64,000 nucleotides of DNA, taken from NCBI RefSeq assembly GCF_023650515.1, contig NZ_CP096016.1, forward strand, positions 459,130 to 523,129. The letters run 5' to 3'. The DNA comes from Alkalimarinus coralli (GTDB lineage: Bacteria > Pseudomonadota > Gammaproteobacteria > Pseudomonadales > Oleiphilaceae). Below, piece after piece: positions 43,974-52,678 of this stretch. The first letter of the stretch is position 1, and the number at the start of each line of letters is the position of its first letter. Under the pieces are notes generated by a model. That model was not told the DNA's origin. It was given only the letters and a program-made list of their open reading frames with translations, and did not search any database. A program made the position numbers and the translations under genes.

Positions 43974-45128
43974 ATGAGTCGTTCATTAATAGTGGCAATA
44001 GTATTGACGGTTGTTGCAGTAGGGTGGGTGCTTTCCGGTTCGAGGTCTGCGCCTGAAGCCGCGTCGGTCGATCACTCGGCCGAACAGGCGCCCGCAGAAA
44101 AATTTAAAGTGAAGGTCAAAAATATAGAAGCAGAGCTGATTACCGACAACCTGTTGCTTCAAGGCCAGATTGAAGCTGCCAGGGAGATTGAGATTAAGGC
44201 AGAAGTGCAAGGTATCGTTACCCGGCTGGGCAAAGACAAGGGAGCCCGCCTGAACAAAGATGATTTAATTGTCGAACTGGATGTCAGTGACAGACTGGCT
44301 CGCTTGAAGAAAGCCAAGGCTGAGCTAGAGGTTCGCAAGTCGGAAGAGCGCGCAGGGGCGCAACTTCGGCAAAAGAATATGCTATCGAAGAACCAGCAAC
44401 AACAGAATATTGCCAATGTCCTGTCTGCCGAAGCCGCAGTAAAAGAGATTGAGGTTGAGATTGATAAAACCTCGGTCAAAGCACCTTTTGCCACGGTGCT
44501 GAATGAACGCCATGTTGAAGTGGGAGATTACGTCTCTCCCGGTGATCCTCTGGCGTATTTGGTGGATGACAGCTATACCCTGATTAGTGCCGATGTTCCC
44601 CAGCAGTATATTGCCAGGCTATCGTTGGGGCAGACGGTTAGCGCGAAGCTGCTGAACGGGCAATCGTTAGATGGAAAAATTTCGTTTGTATCAGCATCCG
44701 CTGACCCTCGCACCCGTACCTTTCGTATTGAAGCCAAGTCTGAAAATGTTAAGCGTTTTGTGCGCTTTGGCCAGAGTGCCAGCGTAACCATTCAGTTAGG
44801 TCAACAGCGTGCCCACAAACTAACGGGGTCTCTGCTTGACCTGAATAGTGAAGGTATTCTTCAGGTGAAAGGGGTTGATGGTGAAAACAGGGTGATCACC
44901 AAACCAGTCGATATCTTGCGAAGTGAGCGAGATGGCATATGGCTGAAAGGCTTACCGGATACATTTCGCCTGATTACCGTTGGCCAGGGGTTTGTTAGTG
45001 AAGGTGATGAGGTTGAGCCAGTCGAGGATGATGCGGGAGCTAGCTCTCAAGGCAGTTCTGAAGATAGTTTAGAAGATAGATCTCATGATAGCTCTGAAGA
45101 GAACAGCTCAGAGCCGGTGGCGTTATGA
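43974..45128 (+). CDS. RND efflux periplasmic adaptor (HlyD/MFP family)
   Basis: The 384-residue protein has an N-terminal anchor (SLIVAIVLTVVAVGWVLSG) and the MFP order: lipoyl half (LLLQGQIEAAREIEIKAEVQG), coiled hairpin (about 105-155), and beta-barrel (DDSYTLISADVPQQY...). The C-terminus is acidic and Ser-rich (EDSLEDRSHDSSEENSSE). It links the RND pump at 45125 to an outer-membrane channel that is not encoded next to it. The ATG has AGAGGAAAC upstream. The start of the pump gene overlaps its stop. Confidence 0.9.
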   Translation: MSRSLIVAIVLTVVAVGWVLSGSRSAPEAASVDHSAEQAPAEKFKVKVKNIEAELITDNLLLQGQIEAAREIEIKAEVQGIVTRLGKDKGARLNKDDLIVELDVSDRLARLKKAKAELEVRKSEERAGAQLRQKNMLSKNQQQQNIANVLSAEAAVKEIEVEIDKTSVKAPFATVLNERHVEVGDYVSPGDPLAYLVDDSYTLISADVPQQYIARLSLGQTVSAKLLNGQSLDGKISFVSASADPRTRTFRIEAKSENVKRFVRFGQSASVTIQLGQQRAHKLTGSLLDLNSEGILQVKGVDGENRVITKPVDILRSERDGIWLKGLPDTFRLITVGQGFVSEGDEVEPVEDDAGASSQGSSEDSLEDRSHDSSEENSSEPVAL

Positions 45129-48100
45129 TGGATGACAAACACAACCTGATTGATTGGGCGATCAACAGGCGGCGATCAACACTGTTAGTGCTGATTTTCC
45201 TGCTGATCAGCGGCACGTTTGCGTACCAGTCGATACCTAAAGAGTCTGAGCCGGATATTGCCATTCCTATTATTTATGTCTCTATGTATCACGACGGCAT
45301 TTCGCCCGCTGATGCCGAGCGGCTGCTGGTGCGGCCAATGGAAAAAGAGCTTAAATCGATTGAAGGCGTTAAAGAGATGCGCTCTTCGGCAGGTGAGAGC
45401 CATGCCTCGGTGACACTGGAGTTTGATGCCGGATTTGATAGCCAGTCTGCGCTGGATGATGTGCGAGAGAAAGTAGACCGAGCAAAAGTTAACCTACCCA
45501 CCGATACCGAAGAGCCAGAAGTTAATGAGGTCAATGTTGCGCTGTTCCCAGTATTGAGTATGAGCCTATCCGGCTCAATTCAAGAACGAAATTTACTCAG
45601 AATCGCGCGAGACCTTAGAGATGATATTGAAGCGCTACCGGGCGTATTGGAAGTTGATATCGGTGGAGACAGAGAAGAAGTACTGGAAATTATTGTTGAT
45701 CCGCTGGTACTCGAAACCTATAACATTGATTTTGAAAGTGTACTTAATATTGTTAACCGTAATAACCAGTTAGTGGCGGCTGGCGCAATCGATAGTGGCC
45801 ATGGTCGGCAGGTTATGAAGGTCTCCGGGGTGATTGAAAGTCTTGATGATATTTTGTCACTACCGATTAAAGTCGTCGGGGATACGGTGGTCAGCTTCCG
45901 GGATGTCGCGACGGTGCGCCGTGCCTTTAAAGACCCGCAGAGTTTTGCGCGTGTGAATGGTGAACCGGCAATATCACTTGATGTAAAGAAACGTGTTGGT
46001 TCCAACATTATCGAAGTTATTGGGCAAGTTAAGCAGATTGTTGATGAGAAACAGCAGTTTTGGCCGAGTTCGCTCAAGCACACTTACACCATTGATAAAT
46101 CCGGCCAAATTGTAGATATGTTAAAGGATCTGCAAAACAATGTGTCCAGCGCCATTGTAATGGTGATGATCGTCATCGTTGGGGCTTTGGGTTTGCGCTC
46201 CTCTCTGTTGGTGGGGGTGGCGATTCCTGCGTCATTCTTAACCGGCATTTTGATTATCTATTCGATGGGTTACACGCTTAATATTGTTGTGCTGTTCAGC
46301 CTTATTTTGGTGGTGGGGATGCTGGTAGACGGCGCGATTGTGGTGACCGAGCTGGCATCCAGAAATCAGGAGCAGGGGTTAGCTGCGGGCAAAGCGTTTT
46401 CTCAGGCGTCCAAGCGAATGGCATGGCCGATTATTGCATCAACCGCGACCACGCTGGTGGTCTTTCTTCCGCTGATTGCATGGCCGGGGACGGTGGGAGA
46501 GTTTATGAAGTTTCTCCCGATCACCGTTATTATTTGCCTGCTCGCCTCTTTGGCCGTTGCGTTAGTGTTTTTGCCGGTATTGGGTAGCTGGTTGGGTGGC
46601 AGTCGCAGCCAAGCGAAGCCATCATCCGAGTCGACCCAATCACTGCTGATGTCAGGCTATATGCGGTTATTGGGCGCATTGCTCAGGCACCCGGGTAAAA
46701 CACTGCTGCTGGCCATGTCTATTATTGTCGTTACCTATATTGCTTACGCGCAGTTTGGCAAAGGGGTAGAGTTCTTCCCCGATGTTGAACCAGAAACCGC
46801 ACAGGTGCTGGTGCATGCTCGTGGTGATCTCTCAATCTATGAAAAAGACAGATTGTTGAAAGAGGTTGAGCAAAGACTGTATGGCATGTCAGAACTCAAA
46901 TCGCTCTATGCGAGATCATTCAACCGCTCTCAGGGTGGCGTTGCAGAGGATGTGATTGGCTCAATTCAATTTCAGTTTGTTGATTGGCAAGGTCGCAGAG
47001 TCGCATCTGAAATATTAAACGAGATGCAAGCCAAAACCTCTGACCTCGCAGGCATAAAGCTAGAATTTCGCAAAGAAGAGAACGGCCCTTCAGGTGGCAA
47101 GCCGATACAGCTACAAGTCGGCGCGATGATGCCAGAGCACCTGCAGGAAGCCGTTGTCACTATACGCAAAGCCATGACCGAGTTAGGTGGGTTTAAGGAT
47201 GTGGAAGACAACCGACCGCTGCCAGGCATAGAGTGGAGGCTGGAGGTTGATAGAGAAGTGTCGGCGCGTTACGGCGCCGATATCGCCTTGATCGGTAGCG
47301 CCATTCAGATGATTACCAACGGCTACCGTGTATCTGATTACCGGCCTGATGACTCAGACGAAGAGATCGATATTAGTATTCGTTTCCCCAGAAAAGAGCG
47401 AACGCTGGACAAGTTTGATAACTTTAGCATTCAAACCGAAAAAGGAATGATACCGCTTAGCAACTTTGTCACGCTGATTCCCGCGCAAAAGACCGGCAAT
47501 ATTAAACGGGTCGATGGCAAGCGGGTGATTACGATTCAGGCCGACGTTGAAGAGGGGCGATTGGTCAGCGAGCGGCTGCAGTCGTTACAGGAGTTAATGA
47601 AAACCCGTGAATTGAAACCTGATGTGAATATCACCGTTAAAGGTGAAGATGAAGACCAGAGAGAGACCGCACAGTTTTTGTCCAGCGCATTCGTACTGGC
47701 AATATTCCTGATGTTGCTGATACTGGTAACGCAATTTAATAGCTTTTATCAAAGCCTGTTAGTGCTCAGCGCGATTGTTTTCTCGACGGCGGGTGTGCTG
47801 ATTGGCTTAATGGTCACCGCTCAACCGTTCGGCGTTGTGATGGTGGGGCTGGGGATTATTGCGTTGGCGGGTATCGTGGTCAACAACAATATTGTTTTGA
47901 TTGATACTTACAACGCCTACCTTAAAGAGGGGCTGTCTCCTTACGACTCGGCTCTGATAACCGGAGAGTTGAGAATGCGGCCAGTGCTTCTTACCGCAGG
48001 CACTACCATTCTCGGCCTGATCCCTATGGTGCTCTCGATGAATATTGACTTTATTAACCGGGATGTAACCTTTGGCGCCCCCTCTACCCAGTGGTGGACT

Positions 48101-48325
48101 CAACTCTCAAGCGCCATTGCAGGCGGGTTAGCGTTTGCAACACTGCTGACGTTGTTCCTCACGCCGTGCTTGCTGGTGCTGGGGGCGAATGTCAGCGCCT
48201 ATTTTAAGCGCAAGTTTGCAAAGGAGTCTGAGCTTGGGGCAGAAGTGAGGAGTGACTTAATGGTTGGCACAACAGTAGGGCTTGAAAAGAAAGGGCAGAA
48301 GGATTTAACTCCGGTGAATGAGTGA
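45125..48325 (+). CDS. RND multidrug efflux pump (HAE1/AcrB family)
   Basis: The 1066-residue inner-membrane pump has the twelve-helix RND layout, with two large periplasmic loops. It starts with 'LIDWAINRRRSTLLVLIFLLISG' and contains 'LILVVGMLVDGAIVVTELASRN', which corresponds to the proton-relay segment of helix 4 (one Asp is visible). The second half contains 'GLGIIALAGIVVNNNIVLID', typical of HAE-type pumps rather than metal pumps. Substrates are probably drugs, bile-like compounds or solvents. It is co-transcribed with the adaptor and probably repressed by the TetR protein upstream. Confidence 0.9.
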   Translation: MMDDKHNLIDWAINRRRSTLLVLIFLLISGTFAYQSIPKESEPDIAIPIIYVSMYHDGISPADAERLLVRPMEKELKSIEGVKEMRSSAGESHASVTLEFDAGFDSQSALDDVREKVDRAKVNLPTDTEEPEVNEVNVALFPVLSMSLSGSIQERNLLRIARDLRDDIEALPGVLEVDIGGDREEVLEIIVDPLVLETYNIDFESVLNIVNRNNQLVAAGAIDSGHGRQVMKVSGVIESLDDILSLPIKVVGDTVVSFRDVATVRRAFKDPQSFARVNGEPAISLDVKKRVGSNIIEVIGQVKQIVDEKQQFWPSSLKHTYTIDKSGQIVDMLKDLQNNVSSAIVMVMIVIVGALGLRSSLLVGVAIPASFLTGILIIYSMGYTLNIVVLFSLILVVGMLVDGAIVVTELASRNQEQGLAAGKAFSQASKRMAWPIIASTATTLVVFLPLIAWPGTVGEFMKFLPITVIICLLASLAVALVFLPVLGSWLGGSRSQAKPSSESTQSLLMSGYMRLLGALLRHPGKTLLLAMSIIVVTYIAYAQFGKGVEFFPDVEPETAQVLVHARGDLSIYEKDRLLKEVEQRLYGMSELKSLYARSFNRSQGGVAEDVIGSIQFQFVDWQGRRVASEILNEMQAKTSDLAGIKLEFRKEENGPSGGKPIQLQVGAMMPEHLQEAVVTIRKAMTELGGFKDVEDNRPLPGIEWRLEVDREVSARYGADIALIGSAIQMITNGYRVSDYRPDDSDEEIDISIRFPRKERTLDKFDNFSIQTEKGMIPLSNFVTLIPAQKTGNIKRVDGKRVITIQADVEEGRLVSERLQSLQELMKTRELKPDVNITVKGEDEDQRETAQFLSSAFVLAIFLMLLILVTQFNSFYQSLLVLSAIVFSTAGVLIGLMVTAQPFGVVMVGLGIIALAGIVVNNNIVLIDTYNAYLKEGLSPYDSALITGELRMRPVLLTAGTTILGLIPMVLSMNIDFINRDVTFGAPSTQWWTQLSSAIAGGLAFATLLTLFLTPCLLVLGANVSAYFKRKFAKESELGAEVRSDLMVGTTVGLEKKGQKDLTPVNE

Positions 48326-48561
48326 GGAGCACTAACCCCCAAGCTCAGCGGCGAAACCGAAAACTGCGAGCTTCGTGTGTCATGTAGTTGAGTGTTTGCC
48401 ATAAAGTGCTGCACCAATGTCGCGTCAGTAAAATTTACGCAATTTGTTGATAGTAGAGGGTTTATTTTTCTCAAGCCTTGCATTATCTAGTGTTAGTCAT
48501 GACAGGCCCAATTCTTGCCTTTAGTGATTTCGTTAAATAAATAACTAAAAATGGACTTACT

Positions 48562-49107
48562 ATGAAATACTTTTTTTTTGTTCTTGTGTTATTTTCCTCT
48601 CAAGCCAACGCTCTCCTTATCCAATTTGAATCTGAAGCCGGAGAATCATTTAGCGGCAGCTTTTCTGTAGATACAATTAGCCCCAAAAAAGTAGAAGGCA
48701 GTGAAGAATGGGGAGTAACCAATTACGTAGCTGGAGAAATAACCAACTTCTCTACAACATTCTCCCCAATAAAATACAAAAAACTCACTGAATCATATGT
48801 CAATTTCTATCAAGCAACCCATGTAAGCTGGGAGCTGGTAATCGTTCTCCGCTTTGATGACTTCATTGTATCTGCTATGTCGACGGCAGGAGGCTTTGTA
48901 CCGTTCAACTCACCAGATCCGCTTGCAGATTTTTTGTCTAGGCCTGCATCACTCGTATGGTGGTACAAAGAAAATAGAAATGATCCCAGCCTCCCAATTA
49001 GTGGGGACTCTAACTTTAAAGTGTCAGCTACCATCCCAGAACCAGGCTCTTTATCGCTGCTAAGTCTTGGATTGCTTGGCTTTGCTGCCAAACGTCGATT
49101 TTATTAA
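48562..49107 (+). CDS. PEP-CTERM sorting-domain secreted protein
   Basis: The 181-residue protein begins with a signal peptide (YFFFVLVLFSSQANA) and ends in a PEP-CTERM tail: PEPGS, a hydrophobic helix (LSLLSLGLLGFAA) and KRRF. That tail is recognised by an exosortase, which would anchor or release the protein at the surface. The mature domain is beta-rich and Ser/Phe-rich and matches no family I recognise. No exosortase gene lies in the window. The protein stands just before the cassette/IS mosaic. Confidence 0.85.
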   Translation: MKYFFFVLVLFSSQANALLIQFESEAGESFSGSFSVDTISPKKVEGSEEWGVTNYVAGEITNFSTTFSPIKYKKLTESYVNFYQATHVSWELVIVLRFDDFIVSAMSTAGGFVPFNSPDPLADFLSRPASLVWWYKENRNDPSLPISGDSNFKVSATIPEPGSLSLLSLGLLGFAAKRRFY

Positions 49108-49116
49108 CACCTTAGA

Positions 49117-49133
49117 GGCGGGGTTAACCCGCC
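49117..49133 (+). terminator. hairpin after the PEP-CTERM gene
   Basis: GGCGGG-gttaa-CCCGCC (49117-49133) forms a compact stem 9 bp after the stop codon. There is no T-run. Confidence 0.5.
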
Positions 49134-49166
49134 CAATTCAGCAGTAACTGCCGAATAAAAAATAAG

Positions 49167-49290
49167 AATAAAAAAGACATCCACTTCTTGAAACAGAAGA
49201 CCCTTACGAATAGCAGCAATAAAAAGATCTGTTTTCTCCCTATCGACACAACCTACACGTTTATCAGGCAAATAGTTTGGTCTTTAGAGC
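49167..49290 (+). repeat. direct repeat family, copy A (long form)
   Basis: The ~52-bp core (49167-49218) begins AATAAAAAAGACATCCA, continues TTCTTGAAACAGAAG and ends ACGAATAGCAGCA. The region to 49290 is also shared with copy F (58779-58898), including CTACACGTTTATCAGGCAAA. No gene is visible in the 49.13-49.41 kb stretch beside it. Copies B-F lie at 49360, 50606, 51371, 54657 and 58779. Confidence 0.85.
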
Positions 49291-49359
49291 AATTGAGAAG
49301 GTCAAAGCCCTGTGAGTTGTGGCATTGAGCAGTGGAAGACTCTCAGAAGGCCGTCGGAA

Positions 49360-49411
49360 AATAAAAAAGACATCCATTTCTTGAAACGTAAGCTCCTTAC
49401 GAATAGCTACA
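49360..49411 (+). repeat. direct repeat family, copy B
   Basis: The 52-bp core is present with a few changes (ACGTAAG for ACAGAAG). It stops beside a truncated IS110-type transposase start on the opposite strand (49415-49507). Its 3' flank (GTGTTAAGATGGATG) resembles that of copy C rather than copy A. Confidence 0.85.
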
Positions 49412-49414
49412 GTG

Positions 49415-49560
49415 TTAAGATGGATGTCCCGAGTTTCGGACAAACATGATTTTGGTATGTAAGTCGATACCACAGTGAAATTTGTGCTGTTTAGTATAGA
49501 ATTTCATAATGATGGCCTCCTGAGGTACGTGCCTTTGAGCAAGTTCCATCTTGGATGGTA
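49415..49560 (-). pseudogene. IS110-family transposase N-terminal remnant
   Basis: On the minus strand a start at 49507 reads MKFYTKQHKFHCGIDLHTKIMFV, the well-known opening of IS110-type (DEDD) transposases with the first acidic catalytic residue in 'GIDLH'. It loses similarity after about 23 residues and stops near 49415, beside repeat copy B. The region to ~49560 upstream looks like the IS leader (AGGAGG before the ATG). The rest of the transposase is gone; a different IS110-type C-terminal piece lies at 58518-58735. Confidence 0.65.
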
Positions 49561-49603
49561 GTTCAACCTGCCAAGCTAGAAAATCCTTGGGAGGTCATTG
49601 TTA

Positions 49604-49720
49604 GTATCAAGTGCCTCCAGCGGACATGCGAGCCTACGCAGTTTTTGTGTCCATTCCGCTGCGCTGCATTTTCACACAAAACTTGCTCCAGTCCGCATGC
49701 GGCTGAGCCAAGCGTTAACC
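49604..49720 (+). other. integron attC-like site upstream of cassette 1
   Basis: This 117-bp block ends in GCGTTAACC (49712-49720), the R'' end of an attC site. It is largely self-complementary: AGTTTTTGTGT (49640-49650) pairs with ACACAAAACT (49674-49683) with one bulge, and CAGCGGACATGCG partly with CCGCATGCGGCTG. The position directly before a cassette-like gene and the GTTAACC boundary are the key support. The 5' (R') end is degenerate. Confidence 0.6.
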
Positions 49721-49730
49721 TTTGATCATT

Positions 49731-50570
49731 ATGGCAAAACTTTTTCCAGCTAGATTGCACGTAGTTCTTGCTTCCAACAGCCCTAGAGCCGTTGTGTTTA
49801 GGCGCGGCCCTTCCAAAGAAGTCTGTACTTTCTTGTGGGATAGGAAAAGTGACAGTGTTGAAATAGGTCAGTGGTTAAAAGGGAGAATTTACGAACGCAG
49901 GTCAGATTTATCGCCTGACGGTAAGTTTTTACTTTACTTTGCTATGAATGTTAAGTGGGATTCAGAAACTAGAGGGTCTTGGACTGCTGTGTCAAAAGCT
50001 CCTTGGCTCAAAGCAGTAGAATTACACGCCAAAGGGGACTGCTGGGAAGGCGGAGGCTTATTCTTAAGTAAAAATTCTTACTGGTTGAATGATCGATATG
50101 CTAATTCAAATAATAGGCTGATTACATCGAGCTTAGTGAAGCAAAATAAAAGCTACGTCCCAGAAGGCCAATTTGGTGCGGAAGATACAGGAGTTTACTA
50201 TCGAAGGCTAATGCGTGATGGTTGGACACTTCTAAGAAAAGAGCAATACGGTAAGTGGAATAGAGCTACCATTTTTAGCAAAGAATTAAAGAACTCCTGG
50301 ATACTAACGAAGGTGGCTCACGAGCAGGTAGGATCACCCGAAGGCAAGGGTTGCTACTGGGATGAGCATATGCTTGAAAACAAAGTCAGCGGTTCGCAGT
50401 TTATTTTTGATGATTGGGAATGGGCTGACAATGATGGGGATAGTATCATTTGGTGTTCTAAGGGTTGCTTATATCGAGCATCACTTAAAAGCAAAAAAGA
50501 CTTAGGGGAAAGAATGCTTGTCAAAGACTTCAATGAATACAAGTTTGAGGCTATTGCTGCACCCTACTAG
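49731..50570 (+). CDS. cassette 1 gene, hypothetical protein
   Basis: The ATG at 49731 gives 279 residues; a TTG at 49722 is also possible. The protein is Trp/Tyr/Gly-rich with beta-propeller-like phrases (RRSDLSPDGKFLLYFAMNVKW, GCYWDEHML, DSIIWCSKGCLYR). There is no signal peptide or membrane helix. I do not recognise the family. It starts 10 bp after the GTTAACC boundary (49714-49720) and is followed by its exact reverse complement GGTTAAC (50573-50579), so it is a complete integron cassette body. There is no own promoter, as is usual for cassettes. Confidence 0.6.
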   Translation: MAKLFPARLHVVLASNSPRAVVFRRGPSKEVCTFLWDRKSDSVEIGQWLKGRIYERRSDLSPDGKFLLYFAMNVKWDSETRGSWTAVSKAPWLKAVELHAKGDCWEGGGLFLSKNSYWLNDRYANSNNRLITSSLVKQNKSYVPEGQFGAEDTGVYYRRLMRDGWTLLRKEQYGKWNRATIFSKELKNSWILTKVAHEQVGSPEGKGCYWDEHMLENKVSGSQFIFDDWEWADNDGDSIIWCSKGCLYRASLKSKKDLGERMLVKDFNEYKFEAIAAPY

Positions 50571-50572
50571 CA

Positions 50573-50605
50573 GGTTAACAAGTGCGCGCAGTGAGTAAAT
50601 AAAAA
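50573..50605 (+). other. truncated attC of cassette 1
   Basis: GGTTAACAAG starts 2 bp after the stop codon and is the R' end expected for the cassette that begins with GTTAACC at 49714. After about 27 bp the attC is replaced by repeat copy C. Confidence 0.6.
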
Positions 50606-50657
50606 AATAAAAAAGACACCCATTTCTTGAAACAGAAGCTCCTTACGAATAGCAGCA
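50606..50657 (+). repeat. direct repeat family, copy C
   Basis: This is the 52-bp core with CACCC for CATCC. It directly cuts the attC of cassette 1. The following 150 bp to the GNAT gene contains an imperfect inverted repeat (GTGCTGGCCTCC at 50713-50724, GGAGGTCAGCAC at 50778-50789) and no coding region. Confidence 0.85.
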
Positions 50658-50813
50658 GTGTTAAGATTGATGACCTGAGTTTTTCGCAAATATTATGCTA
50701 TTGTTTTTCGTGGTGCTGGCCTCCGCTATAGTGATTAACAACTATATTATGGCTCTGGCTTTGCTAACCCACGAATTGGAGGTCAGCACTCTTTGGTGAC
50801 GTGGGGAGTCATT

Positions 50814-51395
50814 ATGTCTATGCACAGGGAGAGATCGGTGCCATTGTTTGAAACAGAGAGGTTGATTGCAAGGAAGCTATCCCATCAAGACGCTCCGGTG
50901 CTCTCCGCAATGCTCTGTGATCCGGAAGTCATGAAGTTCTCCGTTCGTGGAGTTTGCGACGAAGAAGCTACTCGAAATTTCGTTGATTGGTGCCTTGAGT
51001 GTTACGACTCTCATGGAATTGGGCCATGGGCATTGTGTGAGAAGGAATCAGGGAATTTTATCGGCTTCTGTGGCGTTGGGCCGGAGTTGTTTGGCGATGT
51101 TGAAGAAATCAATCTAGGTTATCGTCTGGCACGCAGGTTCTGGCATCAGGGGTATGCGACAGAAGCTGTCAAAGGTGTTCTCCGGTATGCTTTCGACCAA
51201 AAACACTGCGAGTCGGTAATTGTTATTATCGAGCCGGAGCATACAGCCTCCGTTAGGGTGGCGGAGAAGGTCGGGTTCGGAGCCTACACACACCAAGAGT
51301 TCCATGGCCGATCTGTGCGGGTGTATCGAATGACGTGCGACGACAGGGCATTGCATAACAAGTTGTTGAAAATAAAAAAGACATCCACTTCTTGA
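50814..51395 (+). CDS. GNAT-family N-acetyltransferase (cassette gene)
   Basis: From the ATG at 50814 (GGGGAG 5 nt upstream) the protein has 193 residues with the RimJ/RimL-like GNAT fold. The start is 'LFETERLIARKLSHQDAPVL', the acetyl-CoA site 'RRFWHQGYATEAVKGVLRYAF', and then 'ENxxSVRVAEKVGF'-like 'PEHTASVRVAEKVGFG'. It transfers acetyl groups to an amino group; the target is unknown. The true C-terminus is altered: codons after 51353 (HNKLLKIKKTSTS) run through an attC remnant into repeat D, so the frame is fused to foreign DNA. Confidence 0.85.
   Translation: MSMHRERSVPLFETERLIARKLSHQDAPVLSAMLCDPEVMKFSVRGVCDEEATRNFVDWCLECYDSHGIGPWALCEKESGNFIGFCGVGPELFGDVEEINLGYRLARRFWHQGYATEAVKGVLRYAFDQKHCESVIVIIEPEHTASVRVAEKVGFGAYTHQEFHGRSVRVYRMTCDDRALHNKLLKIKKTSTS
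51353..51370 (+). other. attC remnant at the GNAT gene end
   Basis: GCATAACAAG at 51353-51362 looks like the R' start of an attC, partly inside the altered 3' end of the GNAT frame. Its expected partner, GTTATGC, has a close candidate at 50692-50698 (ATTATGC, differing only in the first base). The site is cut by repeat copy D at 51371. Confidence 0.45.
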
Positions 51396-51399
51396 AACA
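51371..51399 (+). repeat. direct repeat family, copy D (short)
   Basis: Only the first ~29 bp of the family is present (to TTCTTGAAACA); the sequence then diverges. It follows the GNAT attC remnant immediately. Confidence 0.8.
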
Positions 51400-51701
51400 C
51401 GCCTACAAGCCGACAAATAGGACAAGTAATAAAAGAGGCATTAGCAAGACACCCATCGTATAGAGCAATCATTAGCCCATTAGCATACATTCGCAATACA
51501 CTCACCGTATAGAACACCTTCAATAAATTACGTCTTAAGTAAGTACTATCGCGCTATGAGCTCTATGTTAATTATCTGCTTATTAAAACTCATTTTATCG
51601 GGCGCGGGGCACCCTCTTACTTCTTTGTAGTCACACATTTTGCCAAGGGCTTTGTAAGAGGGGGGCCCCGCGCTTTCACCTATCGGGGTAAGGTCAAGGG
51701 C
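51400..51701. other. non-coding stretch with a long G/C-rich hairpin
   Basis: No gene is convincing here. The main feature is an inverted repeat: GCGCGGGGC-acc-CTCTTAC (51602-51620) against GTAAGAGGGGGGCCCCGCGC (51654-51673), separated by 33 nt. It is nearly fully complementary. It could be an intrinsic structure, a mobile-element end or a decayed recombination site. A short A/T-rich run with 'CATCGTATAGAGCA' and 'CACCGTATAGAACA' repeats lies at 51450-51510. Confidence 0.6.
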
Positions 51702-52290
51702 TTTTCGTGTTGATGCTTTGACATGGCTCATTTTGCTTGATGCTGATGGTGTGCTGACCAAGCGGGGGGGGGGCAATCATGTGTCTTATTAATACCGCAA
51801 GTCCTCAGAGCGAATTTTGTGCTGCAGAGCTTTTACTATGAGGTCTGATTGACCCGGCCATTCCTTGGGCATGGTGCTCATCCAAAACGCAGGCTAGTTG
51901 AACGGGTTGAGTGTCAGAAAATCTAACCAGAATCTCCTTGGTGTCTCCAGGTTTTAAAAACACGGCGGGGTGCTCATCAATCAGTTTAACCATCGGAGAG
52001 GCATCATCTGCGGTTGAACTACTGCTGCCATGGCTGTGCCCTCCCGGCACCGTAACATCTTCGCTTCCGTGCTCTAAATACGCATCAATAAATGGCTGAT
52101 CGGCCAATACTTCGTTGATATCGAGCGCCATGACCATAAGATGGGGCAGGTTACTGCTGTTGGTGAATAGAAACCTGGTGTTGGTATCTGAATGAATGTT
52201 GAGGTGCTTGGGCGCGAACGTTAAAGTGTTGACTTCTACAACGACGCTTTCTTCTGCGGTCAGCCCGGCAGTGGACGTTGTTTGAAATGG
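51702..52290. repeat. segmental duplication, copy 1 (partner 58926-59573)
   Basis: About 590 bp starting at TTTCGTGTTGATGC (51702) matches 58926 onward at high identity. It covers the 3' flank and most of a cupredoxin gene. Copy 1 has lost about 45 bp within the gene and the entire 5' signal-peptide region. The two copies lie in the same orientation, about 7.2 kb apart, and bracket the ATPase/TOPRIM cassette, IS fragments and the IS21 element. Confidence 0.85.
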
Positions 52291-52338
52291 ATAAATAAAA
52301 TGGATATTCTGAGTTTCTTGTAATATCGGTACCAACAA
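51805..52338 (-). pseudogene. decayed copy of the cupredoxin gene
   Basis: This minus-strand frame repeats the mature domain of the protein at 59027-59620 (including NLPHLMVMA and the copper loop ACVLDEHHAQGM). It lacks its signal peptide and has a 14-15-codon deletion after 'AGLTAEE'. The first 24 residues of the frame are unrelated and hold no signal. It is probably not exported and therefore non-functional, although the C-x4-H-x4-M ligand loop is kept. It may give rise to gene conversion with the intact copy. Confidence 0.75.
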
Positions 52339-52339
52339 A

Positions 52340-52678
52340 AAGCTGAATCGTTTTAGTCTTAGAAGTAAAAAGAAAGTCCAAGGGCAATGGCAGATGTATT
52401 GTATGATTCACAAAATTGAGTTAACGAACTACGGACAGTTAGCGGCGTAACAGGGCTATGAGTTTAGAATTTTGATGCTGATTATTGGGTAGATAGCGAC
52501 GATTTGAAATCAATAGTAATATTGAAGGGTTTGCGTTGCTGAAATGAGAAAGTTCAGGCATGGTAGTCGGAAATTTAATAATTAATAAGGGCAGCGGGAA
52601 GGCTTATTTTAAATGAGTTTTTCTACAGCCTCGTTAGGCACAAAAGAAATTAAAGATCGCTAAATAGAGAAATTAAAT
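52340..52678. other. gap with an attC end at the start of cassette 3
   Basis: No gene is visible in this 340-bp stretch. It ends with CCTCGTTAGGCAC, where GTTAGGC (52633-52639) is a perfect GTTRRRY cassette boundary, 40 bp before the ATPase gene. The upstream part is A/T-rich with several GTTA/TAAC words but no clear complete attC. Confidence 0.5.

Noticed and set aside
48533..49114. PEP-CTERM gene as an integron cassette (GTTAAAT upstream, ATTAAC downstream)
   Set aside because: The downstream word TATTAAC is not the reverse complement of GTTAAAT, and a terminator rather than an attC follows the gene.
51546..51776. Minus-strand frame across the long hairpin
   Set aside because: It runs through the hairpin and into the duplicated segment; the second copy does not keep the frame, so coding is unlikely.
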